Source of the DNA: Clostridiales bacterium | GTDB lineage: Bacteria > Bacillota > Clostridia > Christensenellales > Pumilibacteraceae | Direction: 5' to 3' | DNA: 19,373 bases | Assembly (NCBI GenBank): GCA_003533505.1 | Contig: DQGD01000009.1 | Coordinates: 1-19,373, forward strand | Shown: in pieces, positions 1 to 10,200 of the stretch | Layout of the letters: the number at the start of each line of letters is the position of its first letter | How positions within the stretch are numbered: the first letter of the stretch is position 1 | Notes under the pieces: model-generated | Seen by the model: only the letters and a program-made list of their open reading frames with translations | Databases searched by the model: none | What the model was told of the DNA's origin: nothing | Position numbers and translations under genes: made by a program

Positions 1-643
1 AGTAGTTCATCATGGAGAACATACCCTTCTTCATCTCGCCGCCGTACCAGGTGTTGACGATGACCTGTTCGCGGCTGGTGATGTTGAACATGACCGCGGT
101 TTCGGAGTTGAGTCCGAGTTCCTTGTAGTTCTCTACCTTTGCTTTGGAAGCGTTGTAAACCACGAAGTCGGGCTCGAAGTTTTCAAGCTCTTCCGCCGTG
201 GGCTTAATGAACATGTTGGTCACGAAGTGCGCCTGCCATGCAACCTCGACGATAAAGCGGATAGCCATGCGCGTGTCCTTGTTCGCGCCGCAGAACGCGT
301 CGACGACGAACAGACGCTTGTTTGAGAGCTCGTCGATAGCGATGTTCTTGACCGCTTTCCATGCCGCTTGGGTTGCCGGGTGGTTGTCGTTCTTGTACTC
401 GTCCGAAGTCCACCAGACGGTGTCCTTGGAGTTCTCGTCCATAACGATGAATTTATCTTTGGGCGAACGGCCGGTGTAGATGCCGGTCATGACGTTTACC
501 GCGCCAAGCTCGCTGACCTGACCCTTCTCGTAGCCGGTAAGCTCGGGCTTGGTCTCTTCGTTAAACAACTCGTCGTAGGACGGATTGTACACGATTTCGG
601 TAGTACCGGTAATACCGTACTTGGTTAAATCAATCTTTTTCAT
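1..643 (-). CDS. pckA: Phosphoenolpyruvate carboxykinase (ATP), N-terminal part, cut by window edge
   Basis: ATP-dependent PEP carboxykinase interconverts oxaloacetate + ATP with PEP + CO2 + ADP in the cytosol. It serves gluconeogenesis or, in anaerobes, anaplerotic CO2 fixation. The first 214 residues are visible; the rest lies before position 1. Diagnostic stretches are TGIYTGRSPKDKFIV at residues 53-67 (substrate-binding Arg59), VVDAFCGANKDTR at 113-125, RFIVEVAWQAHFVTNMF at 129-145, and WYGGEMKKGMFSMMNY at 199-214, which carries the catalytic-site Tyr and Lys. The P-loop and metal motifs would follow outside the window. The ATG at 641-643 is preceded by an AGGTG ribosome binding site (652-656) with a short spacer, and the N-terminus aligns with the usual family start. 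It appears to be a single-gene unit with its own promoter. I see no defect in the visible part. Confidence 0.97.
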   Translation of the reverse strand, partial: MKKIDLTKYGITGTTEIVYNPSYDELFNEETKPELTGYEKGQVSELGAVNVMTGIYTGRSPKDKFIVMDENSKDTVWWTSDEYKNDNHPATQAAWKAVKNIAIDELSNKRLFVVDAFCGANKDTRMAIRFIVEVAWQAHFVTNMFIKPTAEELENFEPDFVVYNASKAKVENYKELGLNSETAVMFNITSREQVIVNTWYGGEMKKGMFSMMNY

Positions 644-749
644 AGATAAAACACCTCGCATGAATTTTGTCTTTGTTTCACAGGCGTTCGGCGTTTTCCA
701 TAAGAGCCGTTTCCGACGCTTCGCAAATCCCCAAACTTCCTATGATAAC

Positions 750-758
750 ATTATAGCA
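750..758 (-). promoter_or_regulatory. Extended -10 promoter of pckA
   Basis: On the minus strand the bases read TGCTATAAT, a perfect TATAAT with the TG of an extended -10 one base upstream. The region 17 nt further upstream is a T-run with no good -35, which fits an extended -10 promoter. Transcription would start near 743, giving a leader of about 100 nt. The leader shows no riboswitch fold that I recognise. Confidence 0.6.
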
Positions 759-877
759 CGCTTTGCGATAAAAAAAAAGCGATTTGCACACGAAATTTAA
801 ATTTCACTATAATTACATAATAAATCCGTACAGGATAAGGATAAGTATTCGCTCCATACAGGGGATTTCATGTCGCT

Positions 878-912
878 TAATGCAGCCCTCTTATCGAGTC
901 GGGGCTGCATTA
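878..912. repeat. Perfect 11-bp inverted repeat (hairpin) between pckA and ppa
   Basis: TAATGCAGCCC (878-888) and GGGCTGCATTA (902-912) pair perfectly around a 13-nt loop. Neither strand has a T-run after the stem, so it is not a typical intrinsic terminator. It lies upstream of the pckA promoter and about 185 nt downstream of ppa. It may be a repeat remnant or a weak transcription barrier. Confidence 0.6.
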
Positions 913-921
913 TGCTCCTCC

Positions 922-997
922 GAATGACGTGATAAAACGGAGACTGTGCAGTCGACTTTAAAATCAAACGTGCAGTCTCCGCAATACCTCGTCATTC
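922..997 (+). repeat. Hairpin-forming interspersed repeat, copy 1 (MITE/REP-like)
   Basis: The 76-nt element is bounded by GAATGACG (922-929) and its reverse complement CGTCATTC (990-997). Inside are CGGAGACT (938-945) and AGTCTCCG (974-981), so the whole element can fold on itself. The left half, GAATGACG...AAAACGGAGACTG, matches related sequences near 2128, 3001, 3071 and 3229. No open reading frame is carried. The mobility class is an inference from structure only. Confidence 0.6.
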
Positions 998-1000
998 AGA

Positions 1001-1046
1001 GAAACGAAGTCACGCCCCCCGATTTGCAGGGTCGCGACTTCGTTTC
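1001..1046. repeat. Perfect 11-bp inverted repeat downstream of ppa
   Basis: GAAACGAAGTC (1001-1011) and GACTTCGTTTC (1036-1046) form a perfect stem around a G/C-rich 24-nt loop. It lies directly beside the 922-997 repeat and 51 nt past the ppa stop. It lacks a clear U-tract on the minus strand but could still serve as the 3' end of the ppa transcript. The rest of the 644-1096 gap holds no gene that I can support. Confidence 0.5.
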
Positions 1047-1096
1047 GTGGAATCCCGTTCATGAAGCAACTAATTATCACTATAATAATTACAAAC

Positions 1097-1636
1097 TTAC
1101 TTCTTTTCGACGTACTTTTTGTTGTAAGCCGCAATCGCGTTCCCTACGGTTTCGATTGCGTCCTCCCTGCCGCTGCATTCCTTGACGGCGGTTTCCTTGC
1201 CCTCAAGGTTCTTGTAGACCGAGAAAAAGTGCCGCATTTCGTCGAAGATGTGCGCCGGCAGCTGGTTGATGTCGGTGTACATGTTGTACGACGGGTCGGA
1301 AAACGGTATCGCAATTATCTTCTCGTCGTTCCTGCCGCTGTCAATCATGGAAATCATGCCGATTGGGTAAGCCCGACACAGCGTGAGCGGATCCAGAGCC
1401 TCCGAACAAAGCAACAGCACGTCCAAAGGGTCGCCGTCGTCGCCAAGCGTTCTCGGGATAAAGCCGTAGTTCGCCGGGTAGTGCGTGGACGTGTAGAGTA
1501 TTCTGTCGAGAATGATATAGCCCGTGGCTTTGTCGAGCTCGTACTTCTTCTTGCTGCCCTTGGGTATCTCGATAACGCACACAAAATCTTCGGGCGTAAT
1601 CCTTTCGGGCGCGATATCGTGCCAGATGTTTGACAT
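1097..1636 (-). CDS. ppa: Family I inorganic pyrophosphatase
   Basis: This soluble cytosolic enzyme hydrolyses pyrophosphate to two phosphates and so pulls biosynthetic reactions forward. At 179 residues it has the usual length for bacterial family I enzymes. Visible active-site elements are EIPKGSKKKYE at 23-33, HYPANYGFIPRT at 52-63, the metal-binding DDGDPLD at 66-72 (Asp67, Asp69, Asp72), and PIGMISMIDSGRNDEK at 91-106 with Asp99 and Asp104. HFFSVYKNLEGK near the C-terminus matches the family's conserved KxLE region. The ATG at 1634-1636 has an AAGGAG ribosome binding site (1647-1652). It is a monocistronic unit with a consensus promoter, transcribed divergently from the XRE regulator. 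All expected catalytic residues are present. Confidence 0.97.
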   Translation of the reverse strand: MSNIWHDIAPERITPEDFVCVIEIPKGSKKKYELDKATGYIILDRILYTSTHYPANYGFIPRTLGDDGDPLDVLLLCSEALDPLTLCRAYPIGMISMIDSGRNDEKIIAIPFSDPSYNMYTDINQLPAHIFDEMRHFFSVYKNLEGKETAVKECSGREDAIETVGNAIAAYNKKYVEKK

Positions 1637-1672
1637 TTTTGCCGTTCTCCTTAATTCATAGTCGAGCTACGT

Positions 1673-1725
1673 CGCGCGCTACTTCTCTCGCGCCGCGGTT
1701 ATCGCGCGGTACTTCTCTTCCGCGC
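1673..1725 (-). repeat. Tandem GC-rich hairpin repeats in the ppa leader
   Basis: Two copies of a roughly 21-23-nt unit lie in the 5' leader of ppa: CGCGCGCTACTTCTCTCGCGC at 1673-1693 (given here as CGCGCGCTAC / TTCTCTCGCGC) and a close variant at 1703-1725. Each unit has CGCG-type arms around a conserved TACTTCTCT core, so each can fold as a small hairpin in the transcript. The function is unknown. Confidence 0.5.
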
Positions 1726-1737
1726 TCGCTCGCCCTA

Positions 1738-1767
1738 ATTATACCCGACAGTCGGCTTGATTGTCAA
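1738..1767 (-). promoter_or_regulatory. Consensus SigA promoter of ppa
   Basis: On the minus strand there is a perfect TTGACA at 1762-1767, an 18-nt spacer and a perfect TATAAT at 1738-1743. Transcription should start near 1731, leaving a leader of about 95 nt. Both boxes match the vegetative consensus exactly, so strong constitutive expression is expected. Confidence 0.85.
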
Positions 1768-1788
1768 GCGTCGTTAAAGACAACCGCA

Positions 1789-1819
1789 TTGTCAAGTAAA
1801 ATTAGGCGGAACCTAATAT
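1789..1819 (+). promoter_or_regulatory. Promoter and candidate operator of the XRE regulator
   Basis: TTGTCA (1789-1794) and TAATAT (1814-1819) form a -35/-10 pair with a 19-nt spacer. An inverted repeat, ATTAGG-CGGAA-CCTAAT (1801-1817), fills the spacer and touches the -10. A repressor bound there would block RNA polymerase, so autoregulation by the XRE protein is likely but inferred. The predicted start of transcription (about 1826-1829) coincides with the ATG. Confidence 0.5.
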
Positions 1820-1828
1820 TATATTGCT

Positions 1829-2041
1829 ATGGACGAAATCGAAAAGAAGATAAGAATAAACCTGAAACGCGAAATCGAGGCTTGCGGCAAGCCGAAAAGC
1901 GTGATAGCCGACGAGTTGGGAATATCGCGCCCTACTCTTTCGCAATATTTATCTGGGAAGGTATTGCCGTCGCTGCCGACTTTCGCTCGGCTTTGCAGGG
2001 TTATCGACTGCTCGCCGAACGATATTCTCGATTTTGAATAA
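1829..2041 (+). CDS. Small XRE/Cro-CI family DNA-binding regulator
   Basis: This is a 70-residue protein made almost entirely of one HTH_3 domain. The helix-turn-helix lies at about residues 22-42 (PKSVIADELGISRPTLSQYL), followed by SGKVLPSLPTFARLCRVIDCSPNDIL, the typical third to fifth helices of the fold. There is no sensor or oligomerisation domain, so it probably acts as a dimer through the HTH domain alone. The ATG at 1829 has no purine-rich ribosome binding site in the 20 bases before it, and the promoter places the transcript start at or just before the ATG. Translation may therefore be leaderless, as in lambda CI. It is the only plus-strand gene in the window, divergent from ppa, and ends in a terminator shared with the next gene. 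The targets are unknown. Confidence 0.85.
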   Translation: MDEIEKKIRINLKREIEACGKPKSVIADELGISRPTLSQYLSGKVLPSLPTFARLCRVIDCSPNDILDFE

Positions 2042-2085
2042 ATTAAAAAGGACAGTTACGGCTCTCACAGCATGAGATTCCACGC

Positions 2086-2124
2086 AAAAAGGCAATCGAC
2101 CGAAGCAGAACGATTGCCTTTTTT
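2086..2124. terminator. Bidirectional terminator between XRE and kinase-like genes
   Basis: AAAAAGGCAATCG (2086-2098) and CGATTGCCTTTTTT (2111-2124) form a stem with A-run and T-run flanks. It therefore works as an intrinsic terminator on both strands. It lies 45 nt after the XRE stop and 45 nt after the convergent kinase-like gene. Confidence 0.9.
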
Positions 2125-2127
2125 CTC

Positions 2128-2168
2128 TGAATGACGATGTAAAACGGAAACTTTACGTTTTAATTTAA
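2128..2168 (+). repeat. Interspersed repeat, copy 2 (left half only)
   Basis: TGAATGACG followed by TAAAACGGAAACT and ACGTTTTAATTTA matches the left half of the 922-997 element. It abuts the bidirectional terminator and runs up to the stop codon of the next gene. The right-hand inverted arm is missing. Confidence 0.5.
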
Positions 2169-2792
2169 TTAGTCTTTTAAGTACTCGTTGACCGCGTCGA
2201 CGATGACGTCCACGGTTTTGTCGATGCCGAGGAAGCCGCTGTTGAGGCACAGATGATAGTTCGATTTATCGCCCCAGGTGCGCTCGGTGTAGTAGTTATA
2301 GTGATTTGCACGGTACTTGTCGGCTTTCGCAACCTCCGATTCGGCTTTTTCGGGCGCAATGCCGTATTCCTCGACGGCGCGTTTGCACTTGTATTCCTTG
2401 TCGGCGTAGACGAAAATGTCGATAACGTCTTGTCTGTCCTTCAATACATAGTCGGCGCAACGCCCCACGATTACGCACGAGCCTTCGTCGGCGATGTGGC
2501 GAATAATATCGCAGGTGGCGATAAACAGCTTGTCGGGAAGCGACAGCTGCGCCGCGCCGATGTCCGCGCCTGCGCAATAGCCGCCGAACGCGAGGTTGTG
2601 CAAAAATTTATTCTTAATCTTCTGCTCGGTGTTTTCGATAAAACTGACGGCAAGTCCGCTCTTCTCGGCGGTCATTTCGATGATTTTCCTGTCGTAGAAC
2701 GCTATGCCCAGCTTTTCCGCGACTTTTCTGCCGATTACCCTGCCGCCGCTTCCGTACTCGCGGCTGATTGTTACGATGATTTTCTTGTCCAT
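2169..2792 (-). CDS. Cytidylate kinase-like family protein
   Basis: This 207-residue P-loop protein belongs to the cytidylate-kinase-like family (Pfam Cytidylate_kin2). It probably transfers phosphate to a nucleotide or small molecule in the cytosol; the substrate is not established. Visible elements are the phosphate-binding start IIVTISREYGSGGRVIGRKVAEKLG at 5-29 (split: IIVTISREYG / SGGRVIGRKVAEKLG), FYDRKIIE at 32-39, VIVGRCADYVL at 108-118, and KADKYRANHYNYYTERTWGD at 156-175 with the lid-type Arg residues. I chose the ATG at 2790-2792 because GGGGG lies a proper distance upstream and the family motif begins at once. An upstream in-frame start at 2888 would run through the promoter. It is monocistronic. 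It is distinct from the essential cytidylate kinase Cmk, so no symbol is given. Confidence 0.88.
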   Translation of the reverse strand: MDKKIIVTISREYGSGGRVIGRKVAEKLGIAFYDRKIIEMTAEKSGLAVSFIENTEQKIKNKFLHNLAFGGYCAGADIGAAQLSLPDKLFIATCDIIRHIADEGSCVIVGRCADYVLKDRQDVIDIFVYADKEYKCKRAVEEYGIAPEKAESEVAKADKYRANHYNYYTERTWGDKSNYHLCLNSGFLGIDKTVDVIVDAVNEYLKD

Positions 2793-2847
2793 AATGTAAG
2801 CCCCCTGCCTAAGATTGCGTGCTCGCCTCGCGGCAACTTTCACTATT

Positions 2848-2876
2848 ATTATACACCCGAAGCTCGTTTTTGTCAA
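2848..2876 (-). promoter_or_regulatory. Consensus SigA promoter of the kinase-like gene
   Basis: A perfect TTGACA (2871-2876) and a perfect TATAAT (2848-2853) are separated by 17 nt on the minus strand. The leader would be about 50 nt and ends in the G-rich ribosome binding site before the ATG at 2792. This promoter supports the shorter start. Confidence 0.88.
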
Positions 2877-3000
2877 TACCGACGCCAAAATTCTGAATAT
2901 TTGTTTATTGTGCGCGGCAATATTTTTAGGCTTATTGCTTTTTTAAGGATTATTACTTTTCTCCCGTCCGGGATTCCGCGCAAATGCTTGTGTATTTGCT

Positions 3001-3050
3001 CTGAATGACGGGGTAACACGGAGATTGCACGTTATTATTGACAATCCCCC
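3001..3050 (+). repeat. Interspersed repeat, copy 3
   Basis: CTGAATGACGGGGTAACACG continues into GAGATTGCACGTTATTATTG and ACAATCCCCC. It shares the GAATGACG and ACGGAGA cores with the copy at 922, and GCAC(G/A)TTATTATTGACAATCCC with the copy at 3071. No ORF is supported in the 2877-3643 gap, which is made up largely of such repeats and hairpins. Confidence 0.55.
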
Positions 3051-3070
3051 AGTCGGCTTCGCCTCGCTTC

Positions 3071-3120
3071 TCGGGTGACGGTCAAAACGGAGGGTGCACA
3101 TTATTATTGACAATCCCTCC
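3071..3120 (+). repeat. Interspersed repeat, copy 4, with downstream CCTCC hairpin
   Basis: GGTGACGGTCAAAACGGAGG leads into GTGCACATTATTATTGACAATCCCTCC. Past the end, a stem formed by CCTCC-CTTT and AAAG-GAGG follows at about 3145-3165. I recall similar 'CCTCCCTTTGCACAAAGGGAGG' units from intergenic regions of other Clostridia, but could not check this. Confidence 0.5.
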
Positions 3121-3202
3121 GTCATTTTCTAACGAAAATGCCACCTCCCTTTGCACAAAGGAGGCTTTAAAAGGCTAGATTACTTGTTCCATGTCGGGGG
3201 TC

Positions 3203-3270
3203 CTCACGCGCGCGGAAAGCCGCGCGCTCAGGATGACGGCAGAAAACGGAAGCTGCGCGTTAAAATTTAC
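3203..3270 (+). repeat. Interspersed repeat, copy 5, preceded by a GC-rich hairpin
   Basis: GCGCGCGG-AAAG-CCGCGCGC forms a perfect 8-bp stem just before CAGGATGACGGCAGAAAACGG and AAGCTGCGCGTTAAAATTT. This is the family core with an A-to-G change in GGATGACG. The order hairpin then GATGACG core resembles the other copies. Confidence 0.5.
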
Positions 3271-3348
3271 ACGTTTTCACCTGCACTAGCATTAGTCACG
3301 CGATACAGTTACTATTACCCATTCTCGACCTTAGAGGAGTTGCGGGGT

Positions 3349-3384
3349 CCGGGACACAGTCGATAGTGTCCCGGCGACTTTTTT
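3349..3384 (+). terminator. Orphan terminator-like hairpin on the plus strand
   Basis: CCGGGACAC (3349-3357) and GTGTCCCGG (3366-3374) pair around AGTCGATA and are followed by CGACTTTTTT. This is a good intrinsic terminator in the plus direction. No plus-strand gene precedes it within the window, apart from the XRE gene, which already has its own terminator at 2086-2124. It may end a small RNA or belong to a repeat. Confidence 0.6.
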
Positions 3385-3385
3385 G

Positions 3386-3414
3386 CTTCTTTTTTCTTCG
3401 TTTGAAAAAAGAAG
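3386..3414. repeat. AT-rich 11-bp inverted repeat
   Basis: CTTCTTTTTTC (3386-3396) and GAAAAAAGAAG (3404-3414) pair perfectly around TTCGTTT. It follows the orphan terminator directly. No function is evident. Confidence 0.5.
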
Positions 3415-3488
3415 AGCTTTTACTTGCTATTAAAATTAAAGCTCCACCATTTTAACTAACTTTTCTATCACGACTAAAAATAAAAAAT

Positions 3489-3522
3489 ATCCATTATAGC
3501 AAATAATCCATTATAACAAATA
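3489..3522. repeat. Tandem 17-bp repeat, two units
   Basis: ATCCATTATAGCAAATA (3489-3505) is followed at once by ATCCATTATAACAAATA (3506-3522); the two differ at one base. It lies just past the rpoC terminator in the AT-rich 3' region. Confidence 0.75.
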
Positions 3523-3559
3523 AAAATAGCGTTACCTGCTTTAACGCAAAATAACGCTA
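3522..3559 (-). terminator. Terminator of the rpoB-rpoC operon
   Basis: On the minus strand TAGCGTTA (3552-3559) and TAACGCTA (3527-3534) form a stem followed by TTTTTATTT. An inner GCGTTA copy in the loop allows an alternative pairing. It is located about 85 nt after the rpoC stop. Confidence 0.75.
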
Positions 3560-3566
3560 CTTTTAA

Positions 3567-3641
3567 TTCGGGCTTGTGGGGGCAATTACGTCCCCGACTC
3601 CTAAAATTTCGGGTTATAGGGGCGAATTACCGCCCCTTATA
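3567..3641. repeat. Two tandem hairpin units in the rpoC 3' UTR
   Basis: Unit 1 (3567-3598) and unit 2 (3608-3641) both begin TTCGGG and contain GGGG-n-AATTAC-n-CCCC, each able to form a short G/C stem around AATTAC. They lie between the rpoC stop and its terminator. They could stabilise the 3' end of the mRNA or be repeat insertions. Confidence 0.55.
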
Positions 3642-3643
3642 GA

Positions 3644-7209
<3,566 letters not shown>

Positions 7210-7210
<1 letters not shown>

Positions 7211-10200
7211 TATTCGTTATCTCCTTCGTCGTCCATGGGTTCGTCGTCCAGAAGGTCATCGTCGTTGATGAGAGAATCGCCGAACGCGTCGTCGTCGAGT
7301 TCGAGCTCGTCGTCGCCGAACAGGTTGCCGAGTTTGTCGTCGCCATGCGCTTCGTCGTCGGGCTCGATGTCGTCGGCGAACACGTCGCTGCCGAGGTCGA
7401 AGTCGTCGTCAATCGGCATATCGCCGCCGACGTAGTGCTTCTTCTTCTCGAACTCGTGCTCGTCCTCGCCGTCGTCCTCGATAAGCTCGCGGATGCCGAT
7501 TTCCTGCTTGTCCTCGTTGAGCACCTTGACGTCCAGCGCAAGCGCCTGCAATTCCTTGATGAGCACCTTGAAGGACTCGGGAACGCCGGGTTCGCTGTTG
7601 TTGCCGCCCTTGACAATCGATTCGTAGGTCTTGACTCTTCCCACAACGTCGTCGGACTTGACGGTCATGATTTCCTGCAGGACGTTCGCCGCGCCGTAAG
7701 CGTACAGCGCCCAGACCTCCATCTCGCCGAAACGCTGTCCGCCGAACTGCGCCTTGCCGCCGAGCGGCTGCTGGGTGACCAGCGAGTACGGACCGGTCGA
7801 ACGCGCATGAATCTTGTCGTCGACAAGGTGGATAAGCTTTATCATATACATATAGCCGACGGTCGAGCGGTTCTCGAACGGTTCGCCCGTTCTGCCGTCG
7901 TACATCTGAATCTTGCCGTCGACGATTCCGCCGGGAGAAACGAAGCCGTTTTCCTCGAGCAGTTTGTGAATGTCGCTCTCGAGCGCGCCGTCAAAGACGG
8001 GGGTCGCGACTTTCCAGCCGAGCGCTTTTGCGACGAGTCCGAGGTGAACCTCGAGCACCTGTCCGATATTCATACGCGAAGGAACGCCCAACGGGTTAAG
8101 AACAATCTGAAGCGGCGTGCCGTCCGCCATGAACGGCATATCTTCCTGCGGAAGTATGCGCGAAATGACGCCCTTGTTGCCGTGACGACCTGCCATCTTG
8201 TCGCCCACGGAAATCTTACGTTTCTGCGCGATATACACGCGGACGAGCTTGTTTACGCCGGGGCTCATCTCGTCCTTGTTGGCGCGGGTGAACACCTTGA
8301 CGTCGACGACTATGCCGCCCTCGCCGTGCGGAACGCGCAGCGAAGTGTCGCGCACTTCTCTTGCCTTTTCGCCGAAGATTGCTCTGAGCAGTCTTTCCTC
8401 GGGAGTAAGCTCGGTTTCACCCTTGGGCGTGACCTTGCCGACTAAGATGTCGCCGCTTTCAACCTCCGCGCCGATGCGGACGATACCGTTCTCGTCGAGG
8501 TTTTTCAGTGCGTCGTCGCCGACGTTGGGAATATCGCGGGTGATTTCCTCTTCGCCGAGCTTGGTGTCGCGAGCTTCGAGCTCGTGCTCTTCGATATGGA
8601 TAGACGTGAACACGTCGTCCTTGACTATCTTTTCCGAAATGAGGATTGCGTCCTCGTAGTTATAGCCCTCCCAGCTCATAAAGCCGACGAGGATGTTTCT
8701 GCCGAGAGCAAGCTCGGCGTTTTCGGTCGAATGGCCGTCGGCGATGACCTGACCGGCTTCGACGTGGTCGCCCTTGTTGACGATAGGCTTCTGATTGATG
8801 CAGGTGCCCTGGTTGGAGCCGACGAACTTTTTGAGCGTGTACTCGGCGAGGGTTTTTTGTCCCTTCTTCTCCGAACGCTTGACGTTCTCTATAATCTCGA
8901 TACCGTCCTCGAGCTTCGAGCCCTCCTCGTCCTCGGCGATGATAATCTTCGCCGCGTCGACGTAGGTCACGGTGCCGGCTTTTCTCGCCACTACCATGAC
9001 GCCCGAGTCGTAGGCAATCTTATGCTCGATACCGGTACCGACGATAGGCGCTTCGGGTTTAAGAAGCGGCACTGCCTGACGTTGCATGTTGGAGCCCATC
9101 AGCGCGCGGTTGGTATCGTCGTTCTCGAGGAACGGGATAAGCGCGGTTGCGACGGATATCATCTGACGGGGGCTGACGTCCATGTAGTCGATTTCGTCGC
9201 GGTAGCGCTCGGAAATATCGTCGCGGTAGCGCGACATGATACGCTCGTTCACGAACCACTTGTTTTCGTCCAGCGGCTCGTTAGCCATAGCCACGACGTA
9301 GCGGTCCTCTTCGTCGGCGGAGAGATAGCACACTTCGTCGGTGACGACGTGATTTGCCTTGTCCACCTTGCGGTAGGGAGCCTCGATAAAGCCGTACTCG
9401 TTTACGCGAGCATAGGAAGAAAGCGAGTTGATAAGACCGATGTTCTGTCCCTCGGGGGTTTCTATCGGGCACATTCTCGAATAGTGCGAGTAGTGAACGT
9501 CGCGGACGTCGAAGGACGCGCGCTCGCGGTTAAGACCGCCCGGGCCCAGCGCGGAGAGCTTTCTCTTGTGCGTAAGTTCTGCAATCGGGTTGGACTCGTC
9601 CATGAACTGCGACAGCTGCGAGGAGCCGAAAAACTCCTTGATTGCGCTGGTCACGGGACGGATATTGATAAGGTTTTGCGGCGTGGGCGGCTCGGCGTCG
9701 TTCTGAATCTGCATGCGCTCGCGCACTACTCTTTCAAGACGCGCGATACCGATGCGGAATTGGTTCTGCAAAAGTTCGCCTACGCTTCTCACTCTGCGGT
9801 TGCCGAGGTGGTCGATGTTGTCGCAGTAGCCTACGCCCGAGTAAAGTCCCTCGATGTAGTTAATCGTCGCGATAACGTCGTCGATGAGCAGGTGTTTTAC
9901 CACCAGCTGGTCGTAGTTCTCGATGATGAGCTGTTTGAGCTTGTCGTCGTCGCCGTTCGCCTCGTCGAGGACGCGCTTCAACGTCGGGTAGTAAACCTTT
10001 TCGTTGATGCCCAGCGTTTTCGCGTCGAAATTCACAAACCCGGAAATATCGACGTGACGGTTGCCGTAGACGTAGAACGTGCGCTTCTCTTTACCCACGG
10101 TGATGCCCACGCGGTTGATGCCTGCGTTCTGAATGCGGTAAGCCACCTCTTCGGAAATGCGCTTACCCTTCTCGACGTACACCACGCCGTCGCCGTCGAC

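Noticed and set aside
878..912. Hairpin considered as terminator of ppa or pckA leader element
   Set aside because: There is no T-run on either strand, and it lies upstream of the likely pckA promoter; kept only as an inverted repeat.
2793..2888. 32-residue N-terminal extension of the kinase-like protein
   Set aside because: The extension covers the perfect TTGACA/TATAAT promoter and lies upstream of a proper ribosome binding site. The family motif starts right after the internal ATG.
2253..3008. Open frame of 251 codons on the plus strand
   Set aside because: It is mostly antisense to the cytidylate-kinase-like gene and runs through that gene's consensus promoter and a repeat.
3151..3366. 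71-residue plus-strand open frame in the intergenic gap
   Set aside because: It is made of repeat and hairpin sequence (GC-rich palindrome, repeat copy, orphan terminator) with no start signal or motif.
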